Shown one piece after another: positions 26,264 through 35,500 of a stretch of 64,000 nt of DNA. Where the stretch lies: positions 186,001 to 250,000 of the forward strand of contig NC_014145.1 in the NCBI RefSeq assembly GCF_000253115.1, in the 5' to 3' direction. Each line of letters opens with the position of its first letter. Position 1 is the first letter of the stretch. Source of the stretch: Thiomonas arsenitoxydans. GTDB lineage: Bacteria; Pseudomonadota; Gammaproteobacteria; Burkholderiales; Burkholderiaceae_C. Both the position numbers and the translations under genes were made by a program. The notes beneath the pieces are model-generated. The model made no database searches and was not told the DNA's origin. It worked only from the letters and a program-made list of their open reading frames with translations.

Positions 26264-27553
26264 ATGAACCACTCACTGAATGAACAACTCCAGGCGCGCC
26301 GCGCCGCTGCCACGCCCCGCGGCGTGGGCGTGATGGCCAGCTTCTACGCCGACCGCGCCGAGGGCGCCGAGCTGTGGGACGTCGAAGGCCGCCGCTACAT
26401 CGACTTCGCTGGCGGCATCGCGGTGATGAACGTCGGCCATCGCCACCCGAAAATCGTCGCCGCGTTGCAGGAGCAACTGCAGCACTTCACCCACACTTGC
26501 TATCAGGTCGTGCCGTATGAGAGCTATGTCAGCCTGGCCGAAAAGCTCAACGCCCTCACGCCCGGCAGCCACGCGAAGAAAACCGCGCTGTTCTCCACCG
26601 GCGCTGAAGCCGTGGAAAACGCCATCAAGATTGCCCGCGCCTACACCCAGCGCCCAGGGGTGATTGCCTTTGGCGGCGCCTTCCACGGCCGCAGCCTGTT
26701 TGCCGTGTCGCTCACCGGCAAAGTGCAGCCGTATAAGGCGGGCTTCGGCCCCTTTCCGCCGGAGATCTATCACGCGCCGTTTCCCTGTCATTGCGCCAGC
26801 CTCGACGAGACGAAAAAGGCGGTGGAACTGCTGTTCAAGGCCGACATCGAACCCTCCCGCGTAGCCGCCATCATCTTCGAGCCCATCCAGGGCGAGGGTG
26901 GCTTCAACGTCATTCAGGCCGAGGCGGTGAAGTGGCTGCGCGCACTGTGCGACCAGCACGGCATCGTGCTCATCGCCGACGAGGTGCAGACCGGCTTCGG
27001 CCGCACCGGCAAGCTGTTCGCGATGGAACATTTTTTCGAGCAGACCGGAGTGCTGCCCGACCTCATGACCATCGCCAAATCGCTGGCCTCGGGCATGCCG
27101 CTGTCGGCCGTGACCGGCCGCGCCGAGATCATGGACGCCCCGGCCCCCGGCGGCCTGGGCGGCACCTACGCGGGCAACCCCATGGCCGTGGCCGCCGCGC
27201 ACGCCGTGATCGACGTGATGCACGACGAGCAACTCCCGGCGCGCGGCCAGAAGCTGGGCGATCAGCTCAAGGCGCGGCTCGATGGCCTGCGCGCGCAAGT
27301 GCCGCAGATCAGCGATGTGCGCGGCCTGGGCGCCATGGTCGCGGTGCAGTTCAACGACCCCGCCTCTGGCAAACCGGACGCGGCTTATACCAAGGCCGTG
27401 CAGGTCGAGGCGCTCAGGCGCGGCCTCATCCTGCTGACCTGTGGCGTGGACTACAACGTGGTGCGCTTCCTGTTCCCGCTGACGATTTCAGACGCCGTGT
27501 TCGCCGAGGCGCTCGACATCCTCGAAGCGTCGCTGCTGGCGGCCAAGGGTTAG
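26264..27553 (+). CDS. gabT: 4-aminobutyrate aminotransferase
   Basis: 429 residues from the ATG at 26264, preceded by CGGAG. It is a class III aminotransferase with FSTGAEAVENAIKIARA, the Glu/Asp cofactor residues in LIADEVQTGFGRTG, the PLP lysine in TIAKSLASGMPLSAV, and GGTYAGNPMAVAAA. These match GabT closely. It converts GABA and 2-oxoglutarate to succinate semialdehyde and glutamate, completing the Puu pathway in this cluster. Its TAG stop is the first three bases of a MITE-like inverted repeat, so that element sits at the end of the operon. Confidence 0.88.
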   Translation: MNHSLNEQLQARRAAATPRGVGVMASFYADRAEGAELWDVEGRRYIDFAGGIAVMNVGHRHPKIVAALQEQLQHFTHTCYQVVPYESYVSLAEKLNALTPGSHAKKTALFSTGAEAVENAIKIARAYTQRPGVIAFGGAFHGRSLFAVSLTGKVQPYKAGFGPFPPEIYHAPFPCHCASLDETKKAVELLFKADIEPSRVAAIIFEPIQGEGGFNVIQAEAVKWLRALCDQHGIVLIADEVQTGFGRTGKLFAMEHFFEQTGVLPDLMTIAKSLASGMPLSAVTGRAEIMDAPAPGGLGGTYAGNPMAVAAAHAVIDVMHDEQLPARGQKLGDQLKARLDGLRAQVPQISDVRGLGAMVAVQFNDPASGKPDAAYTKAVQVEALRRGLILLTCGVDYNVVRFLFPLTISDAVFAEALDILEASLLAAKG

Positions 27554-27731
27554 GGCCTGTTCACGCTATGTATGCACCCGCCTGGGGGCAACCCTTCGGG
27601 CCGGGGGCTGGGCGGCGCACTGCCACGTTGCCGTCCGCTTGTGGTGCAACACACCACGGCGCGGCCTGCGCCTCGCATCGCCTCCGCCCAGACCCCCGGC
27701 GTGGGTGCGTCAATAGCGTTATCAGGCCCTA
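27551..27731. mobile_element. MITE-like palindromic element, about 181 bp
   Basis: The left end TAGGGCCTGTTCACGCTATG (27551-27570) is the inverted complement of the right end 27712-27731 with three mismatches, and similarity continues inward for about 40 bases (GCACCC and GGGGG blocks). The middle contains GTGGTG-CAACA-CACCAC. The whole element can fold as one long imperfect hairpin and has no coding capacity. This is the structure of a non-autonomous transposon; the parent element is unknown. It could also act as the transcription end of the gabT operon. Confidence 0.6.
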
Positions 27732-28364
27732 GTGCCAGGGCCGCGATGCGGCGATGGACAAACCGAGCGACCCGCTATCCACCGCCGACGCCCTGGCAGC
27801 GCAGGGCGCGCAAGATCTGTCCGCACTGGGCCAGATTGCAGTGGAGCAGATCGCCGCGCTGCAACCACTCGAGTGGCGCAGCGATCTGGCGCAGATTTCC
27901 CCTTGGGAATATGCGCAATATGCCGAGCGATTTTGATCTGATCTCCAGCAGGGCCAGACCCGGCTGACTTCTTCAGGTACCGCCCTGAGCCAGATCGTGC
28001 GAACGCTGGGCACACGATCACCGTTGAGCATCAGGGTTTTTGCAAACGCCTGAATCGACAAACGCCGGCCAGACCCCGGCCCGCCGGAAAGCGCCAGCAT
28101 CACAGCGTGAGCGATCCGGTATCTGCGTTTTTTGCGGGTCTGTACGCAAACGTACAGACCCGCAAAGGCTTTTGGCCTACGTTGCAACAACAGTTCCAAG
28201 GCAGCGCCCTGCGCTCTTTGGAACGACTGTTCTGCTGAGGGTCCAGATCCTCGAAAAGCCGTCAAAAAAGCGCCTGCAATTCAGCTGATCTCTGGCCGTG
28301 CAAGGGTTCGGCTCGACGGCTTCTGCGCCACTTGGCAGCCACTTTTCAAGTTGCCAGCGCCGCC
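27732..28364. other. Gene-poor stretch with possible remains of a degraded gene
   Basis: No intact gene is supported. On the plus strand a 60-codon frame (27754-27936) reads as a helical, alanine- and glutamine-rich protein (ALGQIAVEQIAALQ, ISPWEYAQYAERF). The same frame continues past the TGA with SDLQQGQTRLTSSG, and another frame (28107-28238) ends with FWPTLQQQFQGSALRSLERLF. Together these look like pieces of a phasin-type helical protein broken by a stop and a frameshift. This is a weak inference from composition. A perfect 16-bp inverted repeat lies inside the second piece. Confidence 0.3.
28131..28166. repeat. Perfect 16-bp inverted repeat (hairpin)
   Basis: TTTGCGGGTCTGTACG (28131-28146), a four-base loop CAAA, and CGTACAGACCCGCAAA (28151-28166) match perfectly. 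No T-run follows on either strand, so it is not a standard terminator. It lies about 200 bases upstream of the slipin gene. Confidence 0.7.
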
Positions 28365-29144
28365 ATGTCCAACATTCCCATCCTGTCTCCACTGTTCCTC
28401 CTCCTGGTCGTTCTGGTGCTGTTTCTGGCCTCGTCCCTCAAGATCATCTACGAATACCAGCGGGCCGTGGTGTTCCAGCTCGGTCGCTTCCAGCGGGTCA
28501 AAGGGCCCGGGCTGATTCTCGTGATCCCCGTGTTGCAGCGCATGGCCCGAATGGATTTGCGCACCGTGGTGCACGAGGTGCCATCGCAGGACGTGATCTC
28601 GCGGGACAACGTGTCCGTCAAGGTGGATGCGGTGCTGTATTTCCGCATCGTCGATCCAGAAAAGGCCTTTATCCAAGTGGAAGATTTTTTCTCCGCAACC
28701 AGCAAGCTGGCGCAAACCACCTTGCGCGCGGTGCTGGGCAAGCACGACCTGGATGAAATGCTGTCCGAGCGCAGCAAGATCAATGCCGATATTCAAGCCA
28801 TTCTGGACGCCCAGACCGAGGCCTGGGGCATCAAGGTCAGCGTGGTGGAGATCCGAAATATCGAACTGACCGAAGACATGGTGCGCGCCATCGCCAAGCA
28901 GGCGGAGGCTGAACGCGACCGCCGCGCCAAGGTGATTCATGCTGACGCTGAATTCCAGGCCGCACAGACGCTGGTGAATGCGGCGGCCATTCTGGCTTCG
29001 GCACCCGGCGGCATGCAGCTGCGCTATTTGCAAACGCTGTCGGAAATTGGTACCGAGAAAAATTCCACGGTCATCTTCCCGATGCCGATCGATCTGATCA
29101 AGCCGATTCTGCAGATCATTGAAAAAGTCGCGGATCAGCACTGA
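28365..29144 (+). CDS. Slipin (stomatin/SPFH-domain membrane protein)
   Basis: 259 residues from the ATG at 28365. One N-terminal membrane segment (about residues 7-27) is followed by an SPFH/PHB domain (EYQRAVVFQLGRFQRVKGPGLILVIP, about 30-185) and an alanine- and charge-rich helical tail (AKQAEAERDRRAKVIHADAE). Slipins oligomerise in the inner membrane and help organise or protect membrane proteins. Bacterial slipin genes usually neighbour an nfeD gene, but none is present here, which is a mild oddity. The gene stands alone between the gene-poor region and the glucan synthase. Confidence 0.87.
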   Translation: MSNIPILSPLFLLLVVLVLFLASSLKIIYEYQRAVVFQLGRFQRVKGPGLILVIPVLQRMARMDLRTVVHEVPSQDVISRDNVSVKVDAVLYFRIVDPEKAFIQVEDFFSATSKLAQTTLRAVLGKHDLDEMLSERSKINADIQAILDAQTEAWGIKVSVVEIRNIELTEDMVRAIAKQAEAERDRRAKVIHADAEFQAAQTLVNAAAILASAPGGMQLRYLQTLSEIGTEKNSTVIFPMPIDLIKPILQIIEKVADQH

Positions 29145-29221
29145 TCCGCCGCCATCCTGCCTTGCGCGCTGTGTCCCAGCAGGCGCAATGCCCTTCTTGT
29201 TGATCCAACCGAAAGCCCGCC

Positions 29222-29371
29222 ATGCCCAGCAAATCTCCCACCCGCCCCATTGATGCAAACAGCCAGCCCGCGATTCCGCAGATGAAGGCCACAGGCCAAA
29301 AGCGCAGTTTGGTGCGCGGCAAGTCCACCCGCAAGAAAAATCCGGGCAAACGCTCCCACCATGGAGGCTGA
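29222..29371 (+). CDS. Small basic protein, 49 residues, hypothetical
   Basis: A short frame with ATG at 29222, encoding a Lys/Arg/Ser/Pro-rich peptide with QKRSLVRGKSTRKKNPGKR near its C-terminus, predicted pI above 11. It has no signal peptide or membrane segment. Codon choice is mostly in line with neighbouring genes, but no clear ribosome site precedes it. It could be a small nucleic-acid-binding protein. Whether it is translated is uncertain. Confidence 0.4.
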   Translation: MPSKSPTRPIDANSQPAIPQMKATGQKRSLVRGKSTRKKNPGKRSHHGG

Positions 29372-29495
29372 CGCGATGCGTGCAACGCAGTGCACGGCGT
29401 TGAAGGCTGAGAGAGCCGGCGTCCAGGCGCGGCCGCTGCAAGCCGGTTGCGGGGCCGTCTTTCATTTTCGTGGCGCGAGGTCACTTCACCGGCGC

Positions 29496-29580
29496 CTCAT
29501 GAGAAAACGTAGGGCCGCCCCAAGTTTTCTCATCCCCCTCGGGGGGCCTGACGCGAATGCGGCAGGTCTGGGGGCGCTCT
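29496..29580 (-). repeat. Dispersed repeat, copy 1 (85 bp, short form)
   Basis: The complement of this segment matches 57642-57804 at both ends. One shared part begins GCGCCCCCAGACCTGCCGC and runs through GGCCCCCCGAGGGGGATGAG; the other reads AAAACTTGGGGCGGCCCT to the end. A 78-base block of the longer copy is missing. A partial third copy is at 50720-50768. It ends only four bases before the proposed start of the glucan synthase gene. Such GC-rich palindromic repeats (here GGCCCCCCGAGGGGG) are probably structural or terminator-like elements. Confidence 0.75.
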
Positions 29581-29584
29581 CATC

Positions 29585-32500
29585 TTGAAATTCTGGCCCC
29601 TTCACGCAAAACCCCATTGGCCGCAACTGGGTAGTCGACTGCTTCGCCCGGCCATCTTTCGCCCGGCACAGGTTGACGAACCCGTGCTGCGCTCGGATTT
29701 GCTCAGCGCCGATCAGATGGAGCAGCATGGCGTGGTGCTGGCCGCACGGCATCAGGCCTCCATGCGGCCGCAGAACAATGCCTTGCTCACCCGGCTTGCC
29801 GACAACGCGGACACGCTGGCGCATGCCAGCTCGGTGCTGACGCAGGCGGTGTACCAGGGGCATCGCATCACACCGGCAGCGGAGTGGCTGCTCGATAACG
29901 ATTACCTGATCGAGGAGCAGATTCGCACCGCGCAGCGCGACCTGCCCAAGGGCTACAGCCGTGAGCTGCCGTGGCTGATCAACGGCCCTTCGGCCAACCT
30001 GCCGCGGGTCTATGACATTGCGCTGGAAACCATCGTCCACGCCGACGGCCGCCTGGACGGCGAAAGCCTGCGCCGCTTCGTCGCCGCCTACCAGACGGTG
30101 GCGCCACTCAAGCTGGGCGAGCTGTGGGCCGTTCCGATCATGCTGCGACTGGGGCTGATCGAGAATCTGCGCCGGGTTGCGGTGCGGGTGATGGCCGAAT
30201 GGGGCGACCGCAACGTGGCCGGGCAGTGGGCCGATCGCATGGCCGAAGTCGCCGAGAGCGACCCCAAGAGCGTGGTGCTCGCCGTGGCCGACATGGCGCG
30301 CTCGGGCCCGCCCATGGCCTGCTCCTTTGTGGCCGAACTCACGCGGCGGCTGCAAGGCCAGGGGCCCGCACTGGCGCTGGCGTTGACCTGGGTGGAGCAG
30401 GCGCTGTCGGAATCCGGGCACAACATCGAGCGGCTGGTACAGCTCGAAGCCCAGCAGCAGGCCGCTGATCAGGTGACCATCGGCAACAGCATCGGCAGTC
30501 TGCGCACGCTGTCCAGCATGGACTGGCGCACCTTCGTCGAGTCCATGAGTCATGTGGAGCAGGTCTTGCGCCAAGACCCGGCAGGCATCTATGCCGCGAT
30601 GGACTTCACCACGCGCGACCACTACCGCCATGTGGTGGAACGCCTGGCCAAGCGCACCACCCGCAGTGAAGGCGAAGTGGCCCTCGCTGCGGTTGATCTG
30701 GCGAGTCACACCGCGCCGGGCGCGACCGAGCAGCCGTCGCAGAGCCACGTCGGTTACTTTCTCATCGACCGCGGACTGGCCGCGCTCGAACAGCGTGTGG
30801 CCGCGCAAGATTCGGCCCGCGACGCGCTGCGGCGGTTCGCCCTGCGCGCGCCCCTCACCCTGTACCTCGGCTCGGTTTTGCTGTTGCTGGCTCTGCTGGC
30901 GCAGCCTCTTCTGCGTGTCGTGCAGCGCAATGGCCTGCATGGCTGGGAATTCCTGGCTATCGCTGTTGCGGTGGGGTTGATCAGCAGCCAGCTGGCCATC
31001 AGCCTGGTGAACTGGCTGCTGTCCATCGTGGTGTTGCCGCGCATCCTGCCTCGGCTCGATTTTTCCAAGGGCCTACCGCCCGAGGTGCGCACCCTGGTGG
31101 TGATTCCAGCCATGCTCAGCAGTGCGCAGGACGTGGACGCCCTGGCCGATGCGCTCGAGGTGCGCTTCCTGGCCAATCGCGACCCGCATCTGCACTTCGC
31201 CCTGCTCACCGATTTTGTCGATGCCCAGAGTGAAGTGCTGGAGACCGACGCGGCGCTGCTGCAACAGGCCACCGAGCGCATCGACGCGCTCAACGCCAGC
31301 CACCCCGACGCGCAGGCCGACCGTTTCTTTCTGCTGCACCGGCCGCGCCGCTGGAATGCGACCGACAAGGTGTGGATGGGTTACGAGCGCAAGCGCGGCA
31401 AGCTGACCGAGCTCAACGGTCTGCTGCGCGGCGCAGGCGGCACGCGGTATATGCAGATCGTGGGCCGCATCGAAGTGCTCACCGAGGTCAAGTACGTCAT
31501 CACCCTGGACACCGATACGCAGTTGCCGCGCGACGCTGCGCGCCAGTTCATCGGCGCCATGGCGCACCCGCTCAATCGGCCGGTGATCGACACCGCCACG
31601 CAGCGCGTCATCGCCGGGCACGCCATCCTGCAACCGCGCGTGGGTATCAGCCTGCCCAGCGCGGCGCGCTCGATGTACGCGCGATTGTTCGGCAGCGACG
31701 CCGGCATCGACCCCTACACCAGCGCGGTGTCAGACCTTTACCAGGACCTGTTCGGCGAAGGCTCGTTCATCGGCAAGGGCATTTACGACGTCGATGCGTT
31801 CGAGCAAGCTCTGGCGAATCGCTTCGCCGAGAACAGCATCCTCAGCCACGATCTGGTGGAGGGCTGCTTCGCCCGCTCTGGCCTGATCAGCGACGTGCAG
31901 TTTTTCGAGGACTATCCGTCGCGGTATGGCAGCGACGTGAACCGCCGCCATCGCTGGATTCGCGGCGACTGGCAGTTGCTGCCGTGGGTTCTGCCTTGGG
32001 TGCGTACGCCACAGCGCCAGCGCACGCGCAACCCGCTGTCGGCCTTGTCGCGCTGGAAGATCCTCGACAACCTGCGACGCAGTCTGGTGCCCGCCGCGCT
32101 GCTGGCGCTGCTGCTGCTCGGCTGGTTTGTCATCACGCAGACCGCGGCGTGGACCTTGGCTGTGTTGGCCGTGGTGGTCGTGCCGCCGCTGCTGGCGCTG
32201 CAACTCGATCTGTTCATCAAGCCGCGTGAAGTGCTACTCGGCCAGCACCTGCGCCTGGCGCTACGCAGCATGGGCCAGCATGCCACGCATGTCCTGCTCA
32301 CTCTGGCATGGCTGCCGCATGAGGCGCTCTACAGCTTCGACGCCATTGTGCGCACGCTGTGGCGCATGGCCGTCACGCGGCGCCTGTTGCTGCAGTGGAA
32401 CCCGTCGCAGGCGGTGGAGCGCAGCGTCAGCACCACGCTGGCCGCCACGTTCAAGTCGATGGCGATCGGGCCGTTGCTGGCGTTGCTGGTCGCGGGCGCG

Positions 32501-35500
32501 TTGGCGCTGCTGCGGCCCGGCGCGCTGCTGGTGGCTGCGCCCTTGCTGCTGCTGTGGCTGGCCTCGCCCGCCATGGCCTGGCGCATCAGCCAGCCGCCGG
32601 TCATGCAGACCTTCATGCCCACGCCTGAAGCCCAGCGGTTTCTGCGGCGGCTTGCGCGCAAGACCTGGGCGTTTTTCGAAGCCCATGTCGGCACGCTGGA
32701 CCACGGCCTGCCGCCGGACAATTTTCAGGAGCAACCGGCCCCGGTGATCGCGCACCGTACCTCGCCCACCAATATGGGGCTGGCGCTGCTGGCAAATCTG
32801 GCGGCCTACGATCTCGGTTACATCGGTATCGGGCGGCTGTTGCGGCGCACCGATCAAACCCTGCAGACCCTGCAGGGCCTGCAACGCTACCGCGGGCATT
32901 TCTACAACTGGTACGACACCCTCACCCTGCAGCCGCTGGCGCCGCGCTACATCTCAGCAGTGGACAGCGGCAATCTCGCCGGGCATCTGTTGACCCTGCG
33001 CCCCGGCCTGCTGGCGCTGGCGGACGACCCGCTGTTCGACCCGCGCTTGCTGCATGGACTGGATGACACCCTCGCATTGCTCGAAGAAGCTTTGCAAGAC
33101 CGCGACCACAGCGGCGCTGCGCTGGCACCGTTCCGCCAGGCCCTCGACGCTGCGCTGGCCAGTCCGCCGCGCACGCTGGCGGCTGCCGTGGCCTGCCTGC
33201 AAGGCTTACTGGCCGCAGCGGACGCGCTCGCGCTCGACACCGAGCCGGCCACGCCCGATGCGTCGGAAGCCGCCGACGCCACCACCCTCAGCGATGTCGC
33301 CTTCTGGCTGCAGGCGCTGCGCGCGCAATGCCGCGATGCCAGCGCCACACTGCAGCCGTTTTCGGCCTGGACGCCATTGCCGAAGGACGGCGAAGCGCAG
33401 GCCATGCCCACCCTGCGCCAGCTGGTGCAGGCCCGCAGCGCCGCGCCGAACGCTGTGCAGCAGCGCGCCGCAGACCTGCTGCAGACCATCGAACAACTGG
33501 CGCAGCAGGCGGGTGCCATGGCGCTGATGGACTACAGCTTTCTCTACGACAGTCAGCGCGACTTGCTGTCGATTGGCTACAACGTCGATGAGCGCCGGCT
33601 CGACGCCGGGTTCTACGACCTGCTGGCCTCGGAAGCGCGGCTCACCAACTTTGTCGCCATCGCGCAGGAGCAACTCCCGCAGGACAGCTGGTTTGCGCTG
33701 GGACGCTTGCTCACCAGCAGCGGCGGCGAGCCGGTGCTGTTGTCGTGGTCTGGCTCGATGTTTGAATATCTGATGCCGCTGCTGGTGATGCCCAATGTGC
33801 CTGGCACCTTGCTCGACCAGACCTGCCGGGCCGCAGTGGCACGGCAGATTGAATACGGCCAGCAGCTGGGTCTGCCCTGGGGCGTCTCCGAGTCGGGCTA
33901 CAACACGCAGGACACGCAGTTCAACTACCAGTACCGCGCCTTTGGCGTGCCGGGGCTGGGCCTCAAACGCGGCCTGAGTGAAGAGCGGGTGGTGGCGCCC
34001 TATGCCTCGGCTCTGGCGTTGATGATCGACCCGGCTGCCGCCTGCGTCAACCTGCAACGCCTGGCCGACGCCGGGGTGGAAGGCCGCTACGGCCTGTACG
34101 AAGCGGTGGACTACACCCCGGCACGCCTGCCGCGCGGCCAGGACTCTGTCGTGGTGCGCTCGTTCATGGCGCATCACCAGGGTATGAGCCTGCTCGCGCT
34201 TGACCATCTGTTGCAGCAGCGCCCAATGCAGCGCCGCTTCGAGTCCGACCCCAGCCTGCGCGCCACCTTGCTGCTACTGCAGGAGCGCGTGCCGAAAACC
34301 GCGGCTGAATATCGCCATGCCACCGCCGCTGCTTCGCCGCAGGCGCTCACGCGCGTGGCGGAAACCAGCCTGCGCGTCTTCACCGATCCGGACCGCGCCC
34401 GGCCCGCCGTGCAGCTGCTCTCGAATGGGCGCTATCACGTCATGGTCAGCAGTGCGGGCGGAGGCTACAGCCGCCACCGCGACATGGCGGTGACGCGCTG
34501 GCGCGAAGACATCAGCCGCGATGATGCCGGCACGTTTTGCTATCTGCGCGATGTCAGCAGCGCCGCGTACTGGTCGAGCGCGCATCACCCGGCTCGCCGC
34601 ACGCTCAAGTCCTACGAGGCGATTTTCTCCGACGCTCGCGCCGAGTTCCGCACACGCACACCAGACTTCGACACCCACACCGAGATCGCGGTGTCGCCGG
34701 AAGACGATGTCGAACTGCGCCGCCTGCGCGTGACCAACCGCAGCCGCAGCCGCAGCCGCCGCACGATCGAGATCACCACCTATGCCGAAGTGGTGCTGGC
34801 GCCTGCGCTGGCCGACGCCATGCACCCGGCCTTCAGCAAGCTGTTTGTGCAGACCGAACTGGTGCGCCCGCTGCAGGCCATCGTCTGCACCCGGCGTGCA
34901 CGCTCAAGTGCCGAAGCGGTGCCGTGGATGTGCCATCTGCTGGCTGTGCACGACGCCCACATTGACGAAATTTCTTACGAAACCGATCGCGCCCGATTCA
35001 TTGGCCGAGGCCGCAGCACCTCAGATCCGCAGGCGATGGACAGCATCAGCCAGCGTCCCCGCAACCTGTCCAACAGCGCAGGCTCGGTGCTCGACCCCAT
35101 CGTCGCCATCCGCTGCCGTATCACCCTCGAGCCCGAGCAATCGGCGCTGGTGGACATGGTGACCGGCGTGGGCGACAGCCGCGACGCCTGCCTGCAACTC
35201 ATCGAAAAATTCCGCGACCGGCATCTGGCCGACCGGGTGTTCGACCTTGCGTGGACGCATAGCCAGGTCATGCTGCGCCAGCTCAACAGCAGCCAGGTCG
35301 ATGCGCAGCTCTATGAAGACATGGCGTCCTGCCTGCTCTATGCCCACGCGTCACTGCGCGCCGACGCCGCCACCCTGCGCGCCAACCGGCGCGGTCAGTC
35401 GGGCTTATGGGGCCAGGCCATTTCTGGCGACCTGCCCATCGTGTTGCTGCACATTGCCGACCCGGCGAACATCGAATTGGTGCGGCAACTGGTGCAGGCG

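Noticed and set aside
28131..28166. Perfect hairpin as a rho-independent terminator
   Set aside because: Neither strand has a T-run after the stem.
27729..28265. 178-codon minus-strand open frame
   Set aside because: Cys/Ser/Arg-rich composition, no ribosome site, no recognisable domain, and it crosses a perfect hairpin and part of the MITE end.
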